From assembly GCA_030532035.1 (NCBI GenBank), contig JAUNLX010000001.1:1-64000 (forward strand): a DNA stretch of 64,000 nucleotides. The letters are read 5' to 3'. This stretch comes from Clostridia bacterium. Its GTDB lineage: Bacteria > Bacillota > Clostridia > Oscillospirales > Acutalibacteraceae. This document shows, one piece after another, positions 10,311-18,233 of the stretch; position 1 is the first letter of the stretch; the number at the start of each line of letters is the position of its first letter. The notes beneath the pieces were generated by a model. The model ran no database searches and was not told the origin of the DNA. It worked only from the letters and a program-made list of their open reading frames with translations. Position numbers and translations under genes: made by a program.

Positions 10311-10994
10311 TTACTTTATAATTCCCATAAGCTTGAGCGCTTCTTTAGCCGCCATTTGCTCTGCGTCTTTTTTTGTTCTTCCTTTTCCACTTCCAATTAC
10401 ATTGTTGTTAATCTTAACATCAAATGCAAAGGTCTTATCGTGAGGAGGTCCCTCTTCGCCAGTTTGCACATATTCGAGAACTTCGGCGGGATTTTCCTGC
10501 ACGACTTCCTGCAAAGTAGTCTTATAATCGCTGATATTCGTACTACTTTTTTCTTTTTCATCAAAGGCTTTTACAAATCTAAGAATAAACTTTTTTGCTT
10601 CTTCCAAACCACCATCAATAAAAATTGCGGCGATCAAAGCTTCAAAAGCATTTGCCAAATTAGAAGCTCGCTGTCTACCCTTATTTTTTTCTTCTCCCTT
10701 GCCCAAATACAAATATTTCCCAAGATCGAGTTGTTTTGCAAAACCATATAGAGCGTTCTCGCAAACTGCAGCCGCTTTATATTTTGTCAAATCTCCCTCA
10801 GGATGATCTGTATATTTGTCGAAAAAATATTCTGCACTGACTAAACCTAAAACGGAATCTCCCAAAAATTCTAAACGCTCATTAAAACTTATATTTTCTC
10901 TTTTTTCATTTGCATAAGATGAATGAGTGAGAGCCGTTTTAAGAATAGACTTATCCTTAAATGTGTATTTAATTTTTTCTTCTAATTCTTTCAT
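10311..10994 (-). CDS. rnc: Ribonuclease III
   Basis: RNase III cuts double-stranded RNA in rRNA precursors and structured mRNAs. The 227-residue protein has the catalytic signature NERLEFLGDSVLG at residues 38-50, with the conserved glutamate and aspartate metal ligands. A C-terminal double-stranded RNA-binding domain spans about residues 157-224 and ends with GSGKGRTKKDAEQMAAKEAL. It starts at an ATG preceded by GGAAG. The ACP-like gene lies 2 bases upstream and smc follows. Confidence 0.96.
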   Translation of the reverse strand: MKELEEKIKYTFKDKSILKTALTHSSYANEKRENISFNERLEFLGDSVLGLVSAEYFFDKYTDHPEGDLTKYKAAAVCENALYGFAKQLDLGKYLYLGKGEEKNKGRQRASNLANAFEALIAAIFIDGGLEEAKKFILRFVKAFDEKEKSSTNISDYKTTLQEVVQENPAEVLEYVQTGEEGPPHDKTFAFDVKINNNVIGSGKGRTKKDAEQMAAKEALKLMGIIK

Positions 10995-10996
10995 TT

Positions 10997-11227
10997 TTAT
11001 TCTTCCGCCGATTCAATAACTGTGTCGACAAAGTCGCCAAGTGTTTCACAGTCGGCAAAATCTTCGTCTTCCATTTCCATTTCATATTTATCATTGATTG
11101 CATAAATTAACTCAGATACGGTAATCTCGTCCATCCCAAGTTCGTCAAGCGTCGCTTCATCATACAATTCATCAAGTGTTATGTTCAATTGTTCAGAAAT
11201 AAATTCTACAATATTTGACCTTTTCAT
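10997..11227 (-). CDS. Acyl carrier protein-like protein lacking the phosphopantetheine serine
   Basis: The 76-residue acidic protein has the length, helix pattern and position (just before rnc) of an acyl carrier protein. The conserved Asp-Ser-Leu attachment site, however, reads Gly-Met-Asp-Glu-Ile: the serine codon is GAG (glutamate) at 11126-11128. Without that serine it cannot carry 4'-phosphopantetheine at the normal position. The second ACP in this window (53695-53928) has an intact ADSLD site, so this copy is not the only carrier. It is the first gene of its operon, with a strong promoter and a GGAGG four bases before the ATG, which suggests it is expressed and not decaying. It may have become a structural or regulatory partner protein; its function is unknown. 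Confidence 0.75.
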   Translation of the reverse strand: MKRSNIVEFISEQLNITLDELYDEATLDELGMDEITVSELIYAINDKYEMEMEDEDFADCETLGDFVDTVIESAEE

Positions 11228-11259
11228 GTTTCCTCCGATAAATTAAAATCAATAAATGT

Positions 11260-11288
11260 ATGGTATGTTAAAACTTATTTGATGTCAA
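11260..11288 (-). promoter_or_regulatory. Sigma-A-type promoter of the ACP-like-rnc-smc operon
   Basis: On the minus strand TTGACA (11283-11288), a 17-base spacer and TACCAT (11260-11265) precede the ACP-like gene. The -35 element overlaps the stop codon of trmFO, so this operon has its own start of transcription although no terminator separates it from trmFO. Confidence 0.75.
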
Positions 11289-12583
11289 GGTAAATTAAGA
11301 CTCAAACAAGCTGTTTTAAAATCTTTTATCGCTCTATTGGATAAAGCGAGATAACGGTCTTTTTTCGATCGTATTTTTTCATCAAGTGGTATAAGTATTC
11401 CGAAATTTGCACCCATTGGCTGAAAATCTTTATTTTCATTGTCTGTTATATATGAAATCAAGGCACCAGTCATAGTCGTTTTAGGAAAAACTATGCTCTT
11501 TTCAATATTAAGTGCCTTAAAAGCTGCGGATATACCTGCAATTCTACCCATCATCATCGCTTCGTTATATCCCTCACTTCCGATTATCTGCCCTGCAAAA
11601 TAAATATTTGGATTTGACTTTAAACTCAAATCAGAATTCAAAAGCTTCGGAGAATTTATATATGTATTTCTGTGCATTACTCCATATCTCATAAATTCTG
11701 CCTTTTCCAAAGCTGGAATCATTGAGAAAACTCGACGCTGTTCTCCGAATTTCAAATTAGTTTGAAATCCGACTAAATTATATAAACTTCCCTCTGTATT
11801 TTCTCGCCTAAGCTGTAGCACAGCATATGGTTTTTCTTTTTTTTCATCGTTATACAGTCCTACGGGTTTCAGAGGTCCATATCTCAAAGTATCCTCTCCA
11901 CGAGAAGCCATAATTTCAATCGGCATACAGCCTTGATAAAAATCACTTTTTAGAAAATCTCTGTCTATTACTCTCTCAGCTTGTATAAGTTCAGTATAAA
12001 AATTTAGATATTCTTCTCTATTCATAGGACAATTCAGATAATCAAATTTATCTCCTCTGTCATATCTGGATTTAAAATATGCTCTATCCATATCCACACT
12101 TTCAGAAGTTATAATCGGACTGACTGCATCATAAAAAGAGAGCTGTTCCCCCGTCAATTTACATATTTCTTCTGCAAGTTCCCCGTCACATAAAGGGCCA
12201 GCAGAAATTATAGTAATTTCATTTGGATTAATTTTTTTTGCTTCTCCAAAAATTACTTTTATATTTTTATTAGATAAAATTTCTTGTGTTATTAATTTAG
12301 AAAATTGATGTCTGTCAACTGCCAAGGCTCCTCCTGATGGAACCTTTGTTTTTTCAGCATTTTTCATGCAGATTGAGTCTAAAAGTCTGAGTTCTTCTTT
12401 CAAAAGTCCCGACGCTGTTTCCAGTCGCATAGCTTTTAAGGAATTGGAACAAATTAAATTAGAAAAAGTCTTTTGCTTTTCATATAAATTGACCTTTACT
12501 CCTAAAGAGGCCGCCACTGAGGCAGCCTCCACTCCGGCAAGTCCGGCACCAATTATATTAATTGTCTTCGTTTTCTCTTTCAT
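11285..12583 (-). CDS. trmFO: Methylenetetrahydrofolate-tRNA-(uracil-5-)-methyltransferase TrmFO
   Basis: TrmFO is a flavoenzyme that makes m5U54 in the T-loop of tRNA using methylenetetrahydrofolate. The N-terminus is the FAD-binding Rossmann motif NIIGAGLAGVEAA. Other family blocks are visible, such as NCPMNREEYLNFY, YAVLQLRRENTEGSLYN and the C-terminal GANFGI. I choose the ATG at 12583, because a GAGGG lies eight bases upstream; the GTG at 12589 would be only two bases from it. The gene overlaps topA by 26 bases, the conserved topA-trmFO arrangement. Confidence 0.96.
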   Translation of the reverse strand: MKEKTKTINIIGAGLAGVEAASVAASLGVKVNLYEKQKTFSNLICSNSLKAMRLETASGLLKEELRLLDSICMKNAEKTKVPSGGALAVDRHQFSKLITQEILSNKNIKVIFGEAKKINPNEITIISAGPLCDGELAEEICKLTGEQLSFYDAVSPIITSESVDMDRAYFKSRYDRGDKFDYLNCPMNREEYLNFYTELIQAERVIDRDFLKSDFYQGCMPIEIMASRGEDTLRYGPLKPVGLYNDEKKEKPYAVLQLRRENTEGSLYNLVGFQTNLKFGEQRRVFSMIPALEKAEFMRYGVMHRNTYINSPKLLNSDLSLKSNPNIYFAGQIIGSEGYNEAMMMGRIAGISAAFKALNIEKSIVFPKTTMTGALISYITDNENKDFQPMGANFGILIPLDEKIRSKKDRYLALSNRAIKDFKTACLSLNLP

Positions 12584-14762
12584 ATCCACAGCCCTCTTTC
12601 AGACAATGAATCTTACCTTTCTTGCCTTTGGTCTTAAATAGACTACTTTGACAATTTGGGCAATTTTCTTCAGTTGGTATATCCCAAGTTAAAAAATCAC
12701 AATCGGGATAATTTCCACAACCATAGAAAACATATCCTCTTTTTGTTTTTCTCTGAACAACTTTGCCTCCGCATTTAGGACAAGTTGCCTTTGTTTCGTT
12801 GATTAATGGTTTTGTATTTTTGCATTCAGGATAACCTGGACAAGCGAGAAATTTTCCATATCTACCAACTTTGACAACCATCATTCTGCCACATTTTTCA
12901 CAGGGAATATCTGTTTGGTCTTCTTTTAATTCAATTTTGACGCCTTTCATTTCCTCTTTTGCTACTGTGAGTTGTTCTTCCATTTCTTTATAAAAATCGG
13001 AAATTACTGCCAAAGACTCCGTTTTTCCTTCACTTATTTCATCTAAATCATCTTCCATTTTTGCAGTAAATTCATAGTCAACAAGTGAAGAAAATCTATC
13101 AAGCAAAAGCTTAGTAACCACTTCTCCAAGTTCAGTTGGCTTGAGTGATTTTTGCTCTCTAATTATATACTCTCTGCTTATAATAGTTGAAATAATTGAA
13201 GCATAGGTAGAGGGTCTGCCAATTCCATTTTCTTCAAGAGCTTTAACTAAAGACGCTTCTGTATATCTTGCAGGTGGTTGAGTAAAATGTTGTTCACCAT
13301 TTAATTTATCGAGCGAAATTTCATCTTCTTTTTCAAGGTTTGGTAATTGTTTTTCTTCCTTTTCTGTACTGAAAGACAACACTGTAAAGCCGTCAAACTT
13401 TACGTTACTTCCCGACGCATTCAATTCACAGAATTTAGATTTTTCGTCGGTGCGTGATTTTATAACAATTTTTATAGTATTTTGTATGCAATCTGCCATT
13501 AAGCTCATTAAAAATCTCGCTCTTATAAGCTTATATAATTTATATTGATCAGATGACAAATAACCTTTTATTTCTTCTGCACTCAGTGACGGATCTGTAG
13601 GTCTAATCGCTTCATGTGCGTCTTGAGTATTTTTTCTACTCCTGTAATGTCGTGGTTTTTCTGGTAAATATTCTTTGCCATATTTGCTTTCAATAAATTT
13701 TGTGGCTTCTTGTCTTGCCTCTTTGGAAATTCTAAGAGAATCGGTTCTCATATATGTTATAAGTCCGACGGTTCCCTTTTCTCCAAGGTTAATGCCCTCG
13801 TAGAGTTCCTGAGCTGTCTGCATTGTTCTTCGTGTTCTAAAGCCCAATTTATTAGAAGCTGCCTGCTGTAAAGTTGAGGTGTTAAAAGGTGGTGCAGGCG
13901 TTCTCTTTCTTGTTCCATACTTAACACTCTCAATTTTATGGTTTGCTTTTTCTAAAAACGCTATATATTCATCATTTTCAGCTTTATTTTTTATTTCGAC
14001 CTTGCCTTTTTCGTCCTTTACAAGAGAAGCTGTAAAGGTTTCTTTTTTTGACGGCACATTGAAATCTGCTTCTATAGTCCAGTATTCTTCTGGTTTGAAA
14101 GCTCTAATTTCATTTTCACGATCAACAATCAATCTTACGGCAACGCTCTGAACTCGTCCAGCCGACAAACCTCTTCTTATTTTTTGAGAAACAAAGGGAC
14201 TGAGTCTATATCCAAAGAGTCTGTCTAAAATTCTCCTTGTTTTTTGAGCCTCGAATAAATCCATATCAATTTTAGTAGGATGATTTATACCATATTCAAC
14301 GCCAGTTTTTGTAATTTCATTGAATGAAACTCTATTTTTTTCTTTTAAATCTAAGCCAAGCAAATATGCAAGATGATAAGATATTGCCTCTCCCTCACGA
14401 TCGGGGTCAGTGGCAAGTAATACTTTATCTGCTTTTTGTGCCTTTTCTTTGAGAGCTTTTACTAATTTCTCTTTGCCTTTAATTATGCCGTATTTAGGCT
14501 CAAAATCATTCTTTACATCTATATTGAGCCTTGCAGCTGGTAAATCTCGAATATGCCCCATAGACGCTTCTACATCGTAATCTTTTCCCAAATACTGTGA
14601 GATAGATTTAATCTTTGTAGGAGATTCCACAATAATCAGCGTTTTATTTGACTTAGCGGTACTTTTTTTACTCGTAGTCTTTTTTACTGTCTTCTTTTTC
14701 GCTGTAGTTTGATTTTTTGTGATTTTTTCTGTGTTGTCTGAAGCTTTTGAATCTTTAGTCAT
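12558..14762 (-). CDS. topA: DNA topoisomerase I
   Basis: This type IA enzyme relaxes negatively supercoiled DNA. The 734-residue protein has the Toprim start TLIIVESPTKIKSISQYLG, the acidic DPDREGEA motif, and the active-site tyrosine in GLITYMRTDS. The C-terminus carries three four-cysteine zinc ribbons (CEKCGRM to CPGYPEC, CPKCGGK to CGNYPDC, CPNCQSS to CLKEGC). A Lys/Thr/Ser-rich leader of about 40 residues precedes the Toprim domain. It starts at an ATG with AAAGGG upstream. dprA is 12 bases upstream and trmFO overlaps downstream. Confidence 0.97.
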   Translation of the reverse strand: MTKDSKASDNTEKITKNQTTAKKKTVKKTTSKKSTAKSNKTLIIVESPTKIKSISQYLGKDYDVEASMGHIRDLPAARLNIDVKNDFEPKYGIIKGKEKLVKALKEKAQKADKVLLATDPDREGEAISYHLAYLLGLDLKEKNRVSFNEITKTGVEYGINHPTKIDMDLFEAQKTRRILDRLFGYRLSPFVSQKIRRGLSAGRVQSVAVRLIVDRENEIRAFKPEEYWTIEADFNVPSKKETFTASLVKDEKGKVEIKNKAENDEYIAFLEKANHKIESVKYGTRKRTPAPPFNTSTLQQAASNKLGFRTRRTMQTAQELYEGINLGEKGTVGLITYMRTDSLRISKEARQEATKFIESKYGKEYLPEKPRHYRSRKNTQDAHEAIRPTDPSLSAEEIKGYLSSDQYKLYKLIRARFLMSLMADCIQNTIKIVIKSRTDEKSKFCELNASGSNVKFDGFTVLSFSTEKEEKQLPNLEKEDEISLDKLNGEQHFTQPPARYTEASLVKALEENGIGRPSTYASIISTIISREYIIREQKSLKPTELGEVVTKLLLDRFSSLVDYEFTAKMEDDLDEISEGKTESLAVISDFYKEMEEQLTVAKEEMKGVKIELKEDQTDIPCEKCGRMMVVKVGRYGKFLACPGYPECKNTKPLINETKATCPKCGGKVVQRKTKRGYVFYGCGNYPDCDFLTWDIPTEENCPNCQSSLFKTKGKKGKIHCLKEGCGYERENEDN

Positions 14763-14774
14763 TTTATCCCTTTC

Positions 14775-15902
14775 TCAAGAATATATGTATTTTCCAGTCT
14801 GTGTAGTTTTAATATATTCAGTAATTTCTAACTCGGTAAGTATAGTCATAAGTTGACCTGCAGTCAAATTTACTTTCTCTATCAAATCTTCAAAAGATAT
14901 TTCATCTTTTCCTATTTTGTCATATACAGCCAGTGTTTCTTTGTCAAAATCACTGCTTGGTGCTTTTTTGGTTTCTGCCATTTGCAAACTCTGTACCTTC
15001 TCTGAAAATTCCCTTTGCGACAGACCATATTCACATAAAATATCAAAGGGCTCCATTACAGGTATAGCTCCATCTTTTATGAGTTTATTTGAGCCATAAA
15101 ATTCTTCTCTAAATATTGGTGCAGGCGTAACATAGACATCTTTTCCCTGCTCTAAAGCATATTTAGCTGTTATTAGAGAACCGCTCTTTAATCCTGCCTG
15201 CGTTATCAAAGTTGCCTTTGAAATTCCGGAAATGATTCGATTTCTAATGGGAAAATTATATTTATAAGCCGGCATTTTAGGTGGAAATTCTGATATTAAA
15301 ATACCAGAATTTTGAATTTTATCAGCAAGTTTTCTGAAAGTAGTTCTAAATGGATATGAAAGTCCACTTCCCAGAATGCAGATTGTGTTTGCTCCCACTT
15401 CCAGAGCAGATTGGTGGGCTATGGAATCTACTCCCATTGCTCCTCCGCTTACTATGGTCATTCCATTTACAGACAAAGCTTTGGCAAATTCTCTTGTCGC
15501 TTTGCCATAATGCGATGTAGGATGTCTGCTGCCTACAATTGCAAATTTATTTTCATTTAATAAAGTTTTCTTTTTTCCTTTAGTATAGAGAATAAGAGGA
15601 AAATTTTCTGTTTCCAACAATTCCTTGGGGTAAAATTCAGAATCATATGAAATTATTTCAATTTTATCCTTTTTACATTGCTCAATAATTTTTTTGATTT
15701 TATCAGATTCAATATTTTTTATACGCTCAATCTGCTTTTTTGTAAAAAGGCCTGAATTTTTCCACTCATCTTCTCCAACAAGAAAAAATTCTTTTACAGT
15801 TTTGAAGTGGTCTATTACTGATTTTTGATGACCGCTGTACATCAAAGCTAAGCTCAAATGCAAAACACAACTCAAATCATCTTCAATCGGTTTATTTTGC
15901 AA
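14775..15902 (-). CDS. dprA: DNA processing protein DprA
   Basis: DprA (Smf) binds incoming single-stranded DNA and loads RecA during natural transformation. The central Rossmann-like domain is recognisable by IVGSRHPTSHYGK, VSGGAMGVDSIAHQSAL, GSGLSYPFR, FPIRNRIISG and GSLITAKYALEQGKDVYV. The N-terminal part resembles a SAM-like helical domain, and the last 60 residues resemble the winged-helix extension. The start is TTG at 15902 with GGAG six bases upstream. dprA is widespread even in species not known to be competent. Confidence 0.95.
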   Translation of the reverse strand: MQNKPIEDDLSCVLHLSLALMYSGHQKSVIDHFKTVKEFFLVGEDEWKNSGLFTKKQIERIKNIESDKIKKIIEQCKKDKIEIISYDSEFYPKELLETENFPLILYTKGKKKTLLNENKFAIVGSRHPTSHYGKATREFAKALSVNGMTIVSGGAMGVDSIAHQSALEVGANTICILGSGLSYPFRTTFRKLADKIQNSGILISEFPPKMPAYKYNFPIRNRIISGISKATLITQAGLKSGSLITAKYALEQGKDVYVTPAPIFREEFYGSNKLIKDGAIPVMEPFDILCEYGLSQREFSEKVQSLQMAETKKAPSSDFDKETLAVYDKIGKDEISFEDLIEKVNLTAGQLMTILTELEITEYIKTTQTGKYIYS

Positions 15903-15929
15903 TTATTTCTCCACTCTGCGACAACAAAG

Positions 15930-15962
15930 ATTATATTAAACGCAAACTTTGTCTTTTGTCAA
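15930..15962 (-). promoter_or_regulatory. Probable promoter of dprA-topA-trmFO
   Basis: The minus strand has a perfect TTGACA (15957-15962) and a perfect TATAAT (15930-15935), but 21 bases separate them. A shorter pairing with TTAATA just upstream gives 17. The start of transcription would lie about 20 bases before dprA. The exact -10 is uncertain. Confidence 0.55.
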
Positions 15963-15998
15963 GCAATCAGCCTTTTAATAAAACATATTTACGATTAG

Positions 15999-16775
15999 TC
16001 ATTTTGATTGTCTTGTCATTTCCCAAATCACAATATTTGCCGCCGCTGCTGCATTGAGAGATTCTGAATCATTTCGCATTTTTATTGTTATTTTTTCCGT
16101 AAATTGTCCAACGGTATCATCAATTCCGTTGCCCTCATTGCCTATTATACATACGCAGGGCGATGAAAAATCTACCGTTGTTATGTCCTTTGCATCGGAG
16201 TCAACAAAAGTTCCATAAATTTTAAATCCCTTTTCTTTAAGAACCCTTAAAAGAGAGATAATATCATTGATTTGATATATATTTCTTTTAAAAGACGCTC
16301 CCATTGCTGCACGAATGAGTTTTGAATTATATAAATCACAACAATCACATAAAATTACATGGTCAATTCCCAGTGCAATTGATGATCGAAGTATCGTTCC
16401 AATATTAGATGGATTTTGTAATCCATATAAAATTAAAATTTGAGATTTGGAAATTTTTATTTGACTGTTCTCCCTCATTTTCACTGTTGCAAAAATTCCT
16501 TGATTCGTTTCTACATCAGAAATTTTTTTTGCCACATTTTCAGAGATTAAAGTCAATTTGTTTTTATCAAAATTTGAAATAAAATTTTTATTTTTTTCTA
16601 TAAAATTTTTAGTTACATATAAAGCTTCAATTTCAAGTTTTGATTTTTGCACTTCATCAATAAGCCGAACACCCTCGACTAAAAAACATCTTTTTTGATT
16701 TCTCAATTTCGATGATTTGTTGAGTTTTGTCAGCTCCTTTATTGTAGGATTTCCAACTGATGAGATTTCTTTCAT
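15999..16775 (-). CDS. TrmH/SpoU-family RNA 2'-O-methyltransferase
   Basis: This SPOUT-fold enzyme would methylate a ribose 2'-OH in rRNA or tRNA using S-adenosylmethionine. The roughly 258-residue protein has an N-terminal substrate-binding domain (FLVEGVRLIDEV). The three SPOUT motifs follow: LYGLQNPSNIGTILRSS, CIIGNEGNGID and IKMRNDSESLNAAAAANIV. The ATG at 16775 has GAGGTGG just upstream; an extended reading to 16811 would run through the terminator hairpin and is rejected. It is separated from rplT by that terminator, so it probably relies on readthrough. The target nucleotide cannot be inferred. Confidence 0.9.
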   Translation of the reverse strand: MKEISSVGNPTIKELTKLNKSSKLRNQKRCFLVEGVRLIDEVQKSKLEIEALYVTKNFIEKNKNFISNFDKNKLTLISENVAKKISDVETNQGIFATVKMRENSQIKISKSQILILYGLQNPSNIGTILRSSIALGIDHVILCDCCDLYNSKLIRAAMGASFKRNIYQINDIISLLRVLKEKGFKIYGTFVDSDAKDITTVDFSSPCVCIIGNEGNGIDDTVGQFTEKITIKMRNDSESLNAAAAANIVIWEMTRQSK

Positions 16776-16785
16776 TTTCCACCTC

Positions 16786-16814
16786 AAAAAAAAGTCGCGT
16801 GGAAACCACACGAC
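16786..16814 (-). terminator. Terminator of the infC-rpmI-rplT operon
   Basis: On the minus strand a nine-base stem, GTCGTGTGG pairing with CCACGCGAC (16794-16802 and 16806-16814, one G-T pair), has a three-base loop and is followed by eight T residues. It lies between rplT and the SpoU-family gene. Confidence 0.9.
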
Positions 16815-16823
16815 CGTTTTTTA

Positions 16824-17177
16824 TTACAACGCAGCCTTAGCTTGATTTACAAGTTCTGTAAAAGCAGCTGGGTCTTCAATCGCTATCTGTGACAACATCT
16901 TACGGTTTAAGTTAATGCCACCTTTTTTAAGACCATTTATAAATGTTGAATAATTAATATCATTCATTTTACAAGCTGCAGAAATTCTTGCAATCCAAAG
17001 ACGACGAAAATCTCTCTTCTTGAGTTTTCTGCCAACATATGCATATTGGCCAGATTTCATTACTGCCTGTTTTGCAGTTCTAAACAAACGGTGTTTTGAA
17101 CCATAATAACCTTTTGCAAGCTTTAGTACCTTGTTTCTTCTTTTGCGCGTAGAAAGAGCGCCTTTAATTCTTGCCAT
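16824..17177 (-). CDS. rplT: 50S ribosomal protein L20
   Basis: L20 binds 23S rRNA early in 50S assembly and in Firmicutes also represses its own operon. The 117-residue protein begins [16 protein letters not shown] and has the family blocks [20 protein letters not shown] and [16 protein letters not shown]. It follows rpmI by 20 bases. The leader upstream of infC is the expected L20 binding target. Confidence 0.98.
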   Translation of the reverse strand: MARIKGALSTRKRRNKVLKLAKGYYGSKHRLFRTAKQAVMKSGQYAYVGRKLKKRDFRRLWIARISAACKMNDINYSTFINGLKKGGINLNRKMLSQIAIEDPAAFTELVNQAKAAL

Positions 17178-17197
17178 TTGGGCTTACCTCCTCGTTT

Positions 17198-17395
17198 TTA
17201 TTTGTATGGAATCAGTCTCTTGATTTGTTTTTCATTTGTCTTATCAGCTACGCTTGTTCCACGAAGTCCTCTTTTTCTCTTTGTAGTTTTCTTATTTAAA
17301 ATATGAGACTTATTTGCGTGAGCTATAATAGGCTTACCATTTTTAGATAATTTAAATCTTTTCTTTGCTCCACTGTGAGTTTTAATTTTTGGCAT
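17198..17395 (-). CDS. rpmI: 50S ribosomal protein L35
   Basis: This is a small basic 50S subunit protein of 65 residues, the standard length. It starts MPKIKTHSGAKKRFKLS, has the HILNKKTTKRKRGLR block, and ends with KRLIPYK. It lies between infC and rplT in the invariant bacterial order. Confidence 0.98.
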   Translation of the reverse strand: MPKIKTHSGAKKRFKLSKNGKPIIAHANKSHILNKKTTKRKRGLRGTSVADKTNEKQIKRLIPYK

Positions 17396-17413
17396 TTATC
17401 TTCACTCCCTTAT

Positions 17414-17935
17414 CTATTTTTGTTTCTTAGGTGCTAAAAACATCAGCATTTGTCTTCCCTCGAGTAGTGGTGCTTTTTCAACATCGGCATATTCCTCGAG
17501 AAAATCGGCGAATCTGTTCATAACATCAGTACCGTTAGATTTGTGGGCCATTTCACGACCTCTGAAACGAATACTTACCTTAACTTTATCGCCATGTTCC
17601 AGAAAACGCTTGGCATGTCCTGCTTTAGTTTCAAAATCATGGGTGTCAATATTAACGGAAAGTCTAATTTCTTTAATTTCCATAACTTTCTGTTTTTTCT
17701 TGTTTTCCTTATCACGCTTTCTTATCTCAAAAAGATATTTGCCGTAATCCATGATTTTAACGACCGGCGGATTTGCCATCGGTGCTATTTTAACTAAATC
17801 AAGATTGTGCTCTTCAGCTTTTTTGAGAGCTTCCTTTGCTGACATTATGCCAAGTTGTTCACCGTCTTCGTTCACAACTCTAAGTTTGGGGTCACGAATT
17901 TGTCCGTTAACCTCAACATTTATTTTTTTGCTAAT
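17414..17935 (-). CDS. infC: Translation initiation factor IF-3 with a probable ATT start codon
   Basis: IF-3 binds the 30S subunit, prevents premature 50S joining and checks the start codon. The coding sequence has the N-domain (DEL-type segment EDGEQLGIMSAKEALKKAEE) and the C-domain (KVMEIKEIRLSVNIDTHDFETKAGHAKRFLEHGDKV, given here as a family block). Aligning SKKINVEVNGQIR with other IF-3 proteins puts the start at the ATT at 17933-17935, nine bases after GGAGG (17945-17949). A TTG at 17941 would be only three bases from GGAGG. AUU starts are established for infC in several bacteria, where IF-3 discriminates against its own start codon. The protein is then 173 residues. Confidence 0.93.
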   Translation of the reverse strand: MSKKINVEVNGQIRDPKLRVVNEDGEQLGIMSAKEALKKAEEHNLDLVKIAPMANPPVVKIMDYGKYLFEIRKRDKENKKKQKVMEIKEIRLSVNIDTHDFETKAGHAKRFLEHGDKVKVSIRFRGREMAHKSNGTDVMNRFADFLEEYADVEKAPLLEGRQMLMFLAPKKQK

Positions 17936-17949
17936 GCTCAAACACCTCC

Positions 17950-18050
17950 GTAAAAATATAAATGGACGGAAAAATTCCGTCCACAAAATAATTTAATATC
18001 TTGACCCTTACGATTGCTCTTCGGGTGAGAACGAAACTTCTCTTAATCAC
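17950..18050 (-). ncRNA. infC leader, probable L20-responsive attenuator (L20 leader)
   Basis: About 100 bases of untranslated leader separate the promoter from infC. On the minus strand it contains GTTCTCACCC and, further on, GGGTCAAGA, which can pair through ACCC/GGGT; this resembles conserved elements I recall from Firmicutes L20 leaders. It ends in the hairpin TGGACGGAA/TTCCGTCCA (17963-17971 and 17975-17983) followed by TTTATATTTTT, an intrinsic terminator just before the ribosome binding site. In Bacillus, excess L20 causes premature termination here. Assignment here is by position, elements and structure, not by a covariance search. Confidence 0.75.
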
Positions 18051-18056
18051 GAAGAG

Positions 18057-18085
18057 ATATTACACGATAATCCTACTTTTGTCAA
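18057..18085 (-). promoter_or_regulatory. Sigma-A promoter of infC-rpmI-rplT
   Basis: The minus strand has a perfect TTGACA (18080-18085), a 17-base spacer and TAATAT (18057-18062). Transcription would start near 18050, giving the leader described above. Confidence 0.85.
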
Positions 18086-18132
18086 CAAAAAGATAATTTT
18101 TACTAATTTTTTCCCACAAAAAAATTAAAAAC

Positions 18133-18233
18133 TGCACTCCTCAAAGAGTGCAAAATAATTTTGCTTTATTCTCAAAAAATATAAATGCACTCTATCAAAG
18201 AGTGCAAAATAATTTTATTTTATTCTCAAAAAA
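18133..18233 (-). repeat. Tandem duplication of the tyrS 3' end and its terminator
   Basis: Two near-identical units lie head to tail at 18186-18233 (48 bases) and 18133-18179 (47 bases). Read on the minus strand, each has TTTTTTGAGAATAAA, AAAATTATTTT and a hairpin of GCACTC with GAGTGC. They differ by AT to GC after GAGAATAAA and by TA to G in the loop. The first unit includes the last codons and stop of tyrS; the second is non-coding. Each hairpin is followed by a T-rich run, so they act as tandem terminators. Confidence 0.85.

Noticed and set aside
16776-16811. Extended N-terminus of the SpoU-family methyltransferase
   Set aside because: The extension translates the rplT terminator hairpin. 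The ATG at 16775 has its own GAGGTGG site.
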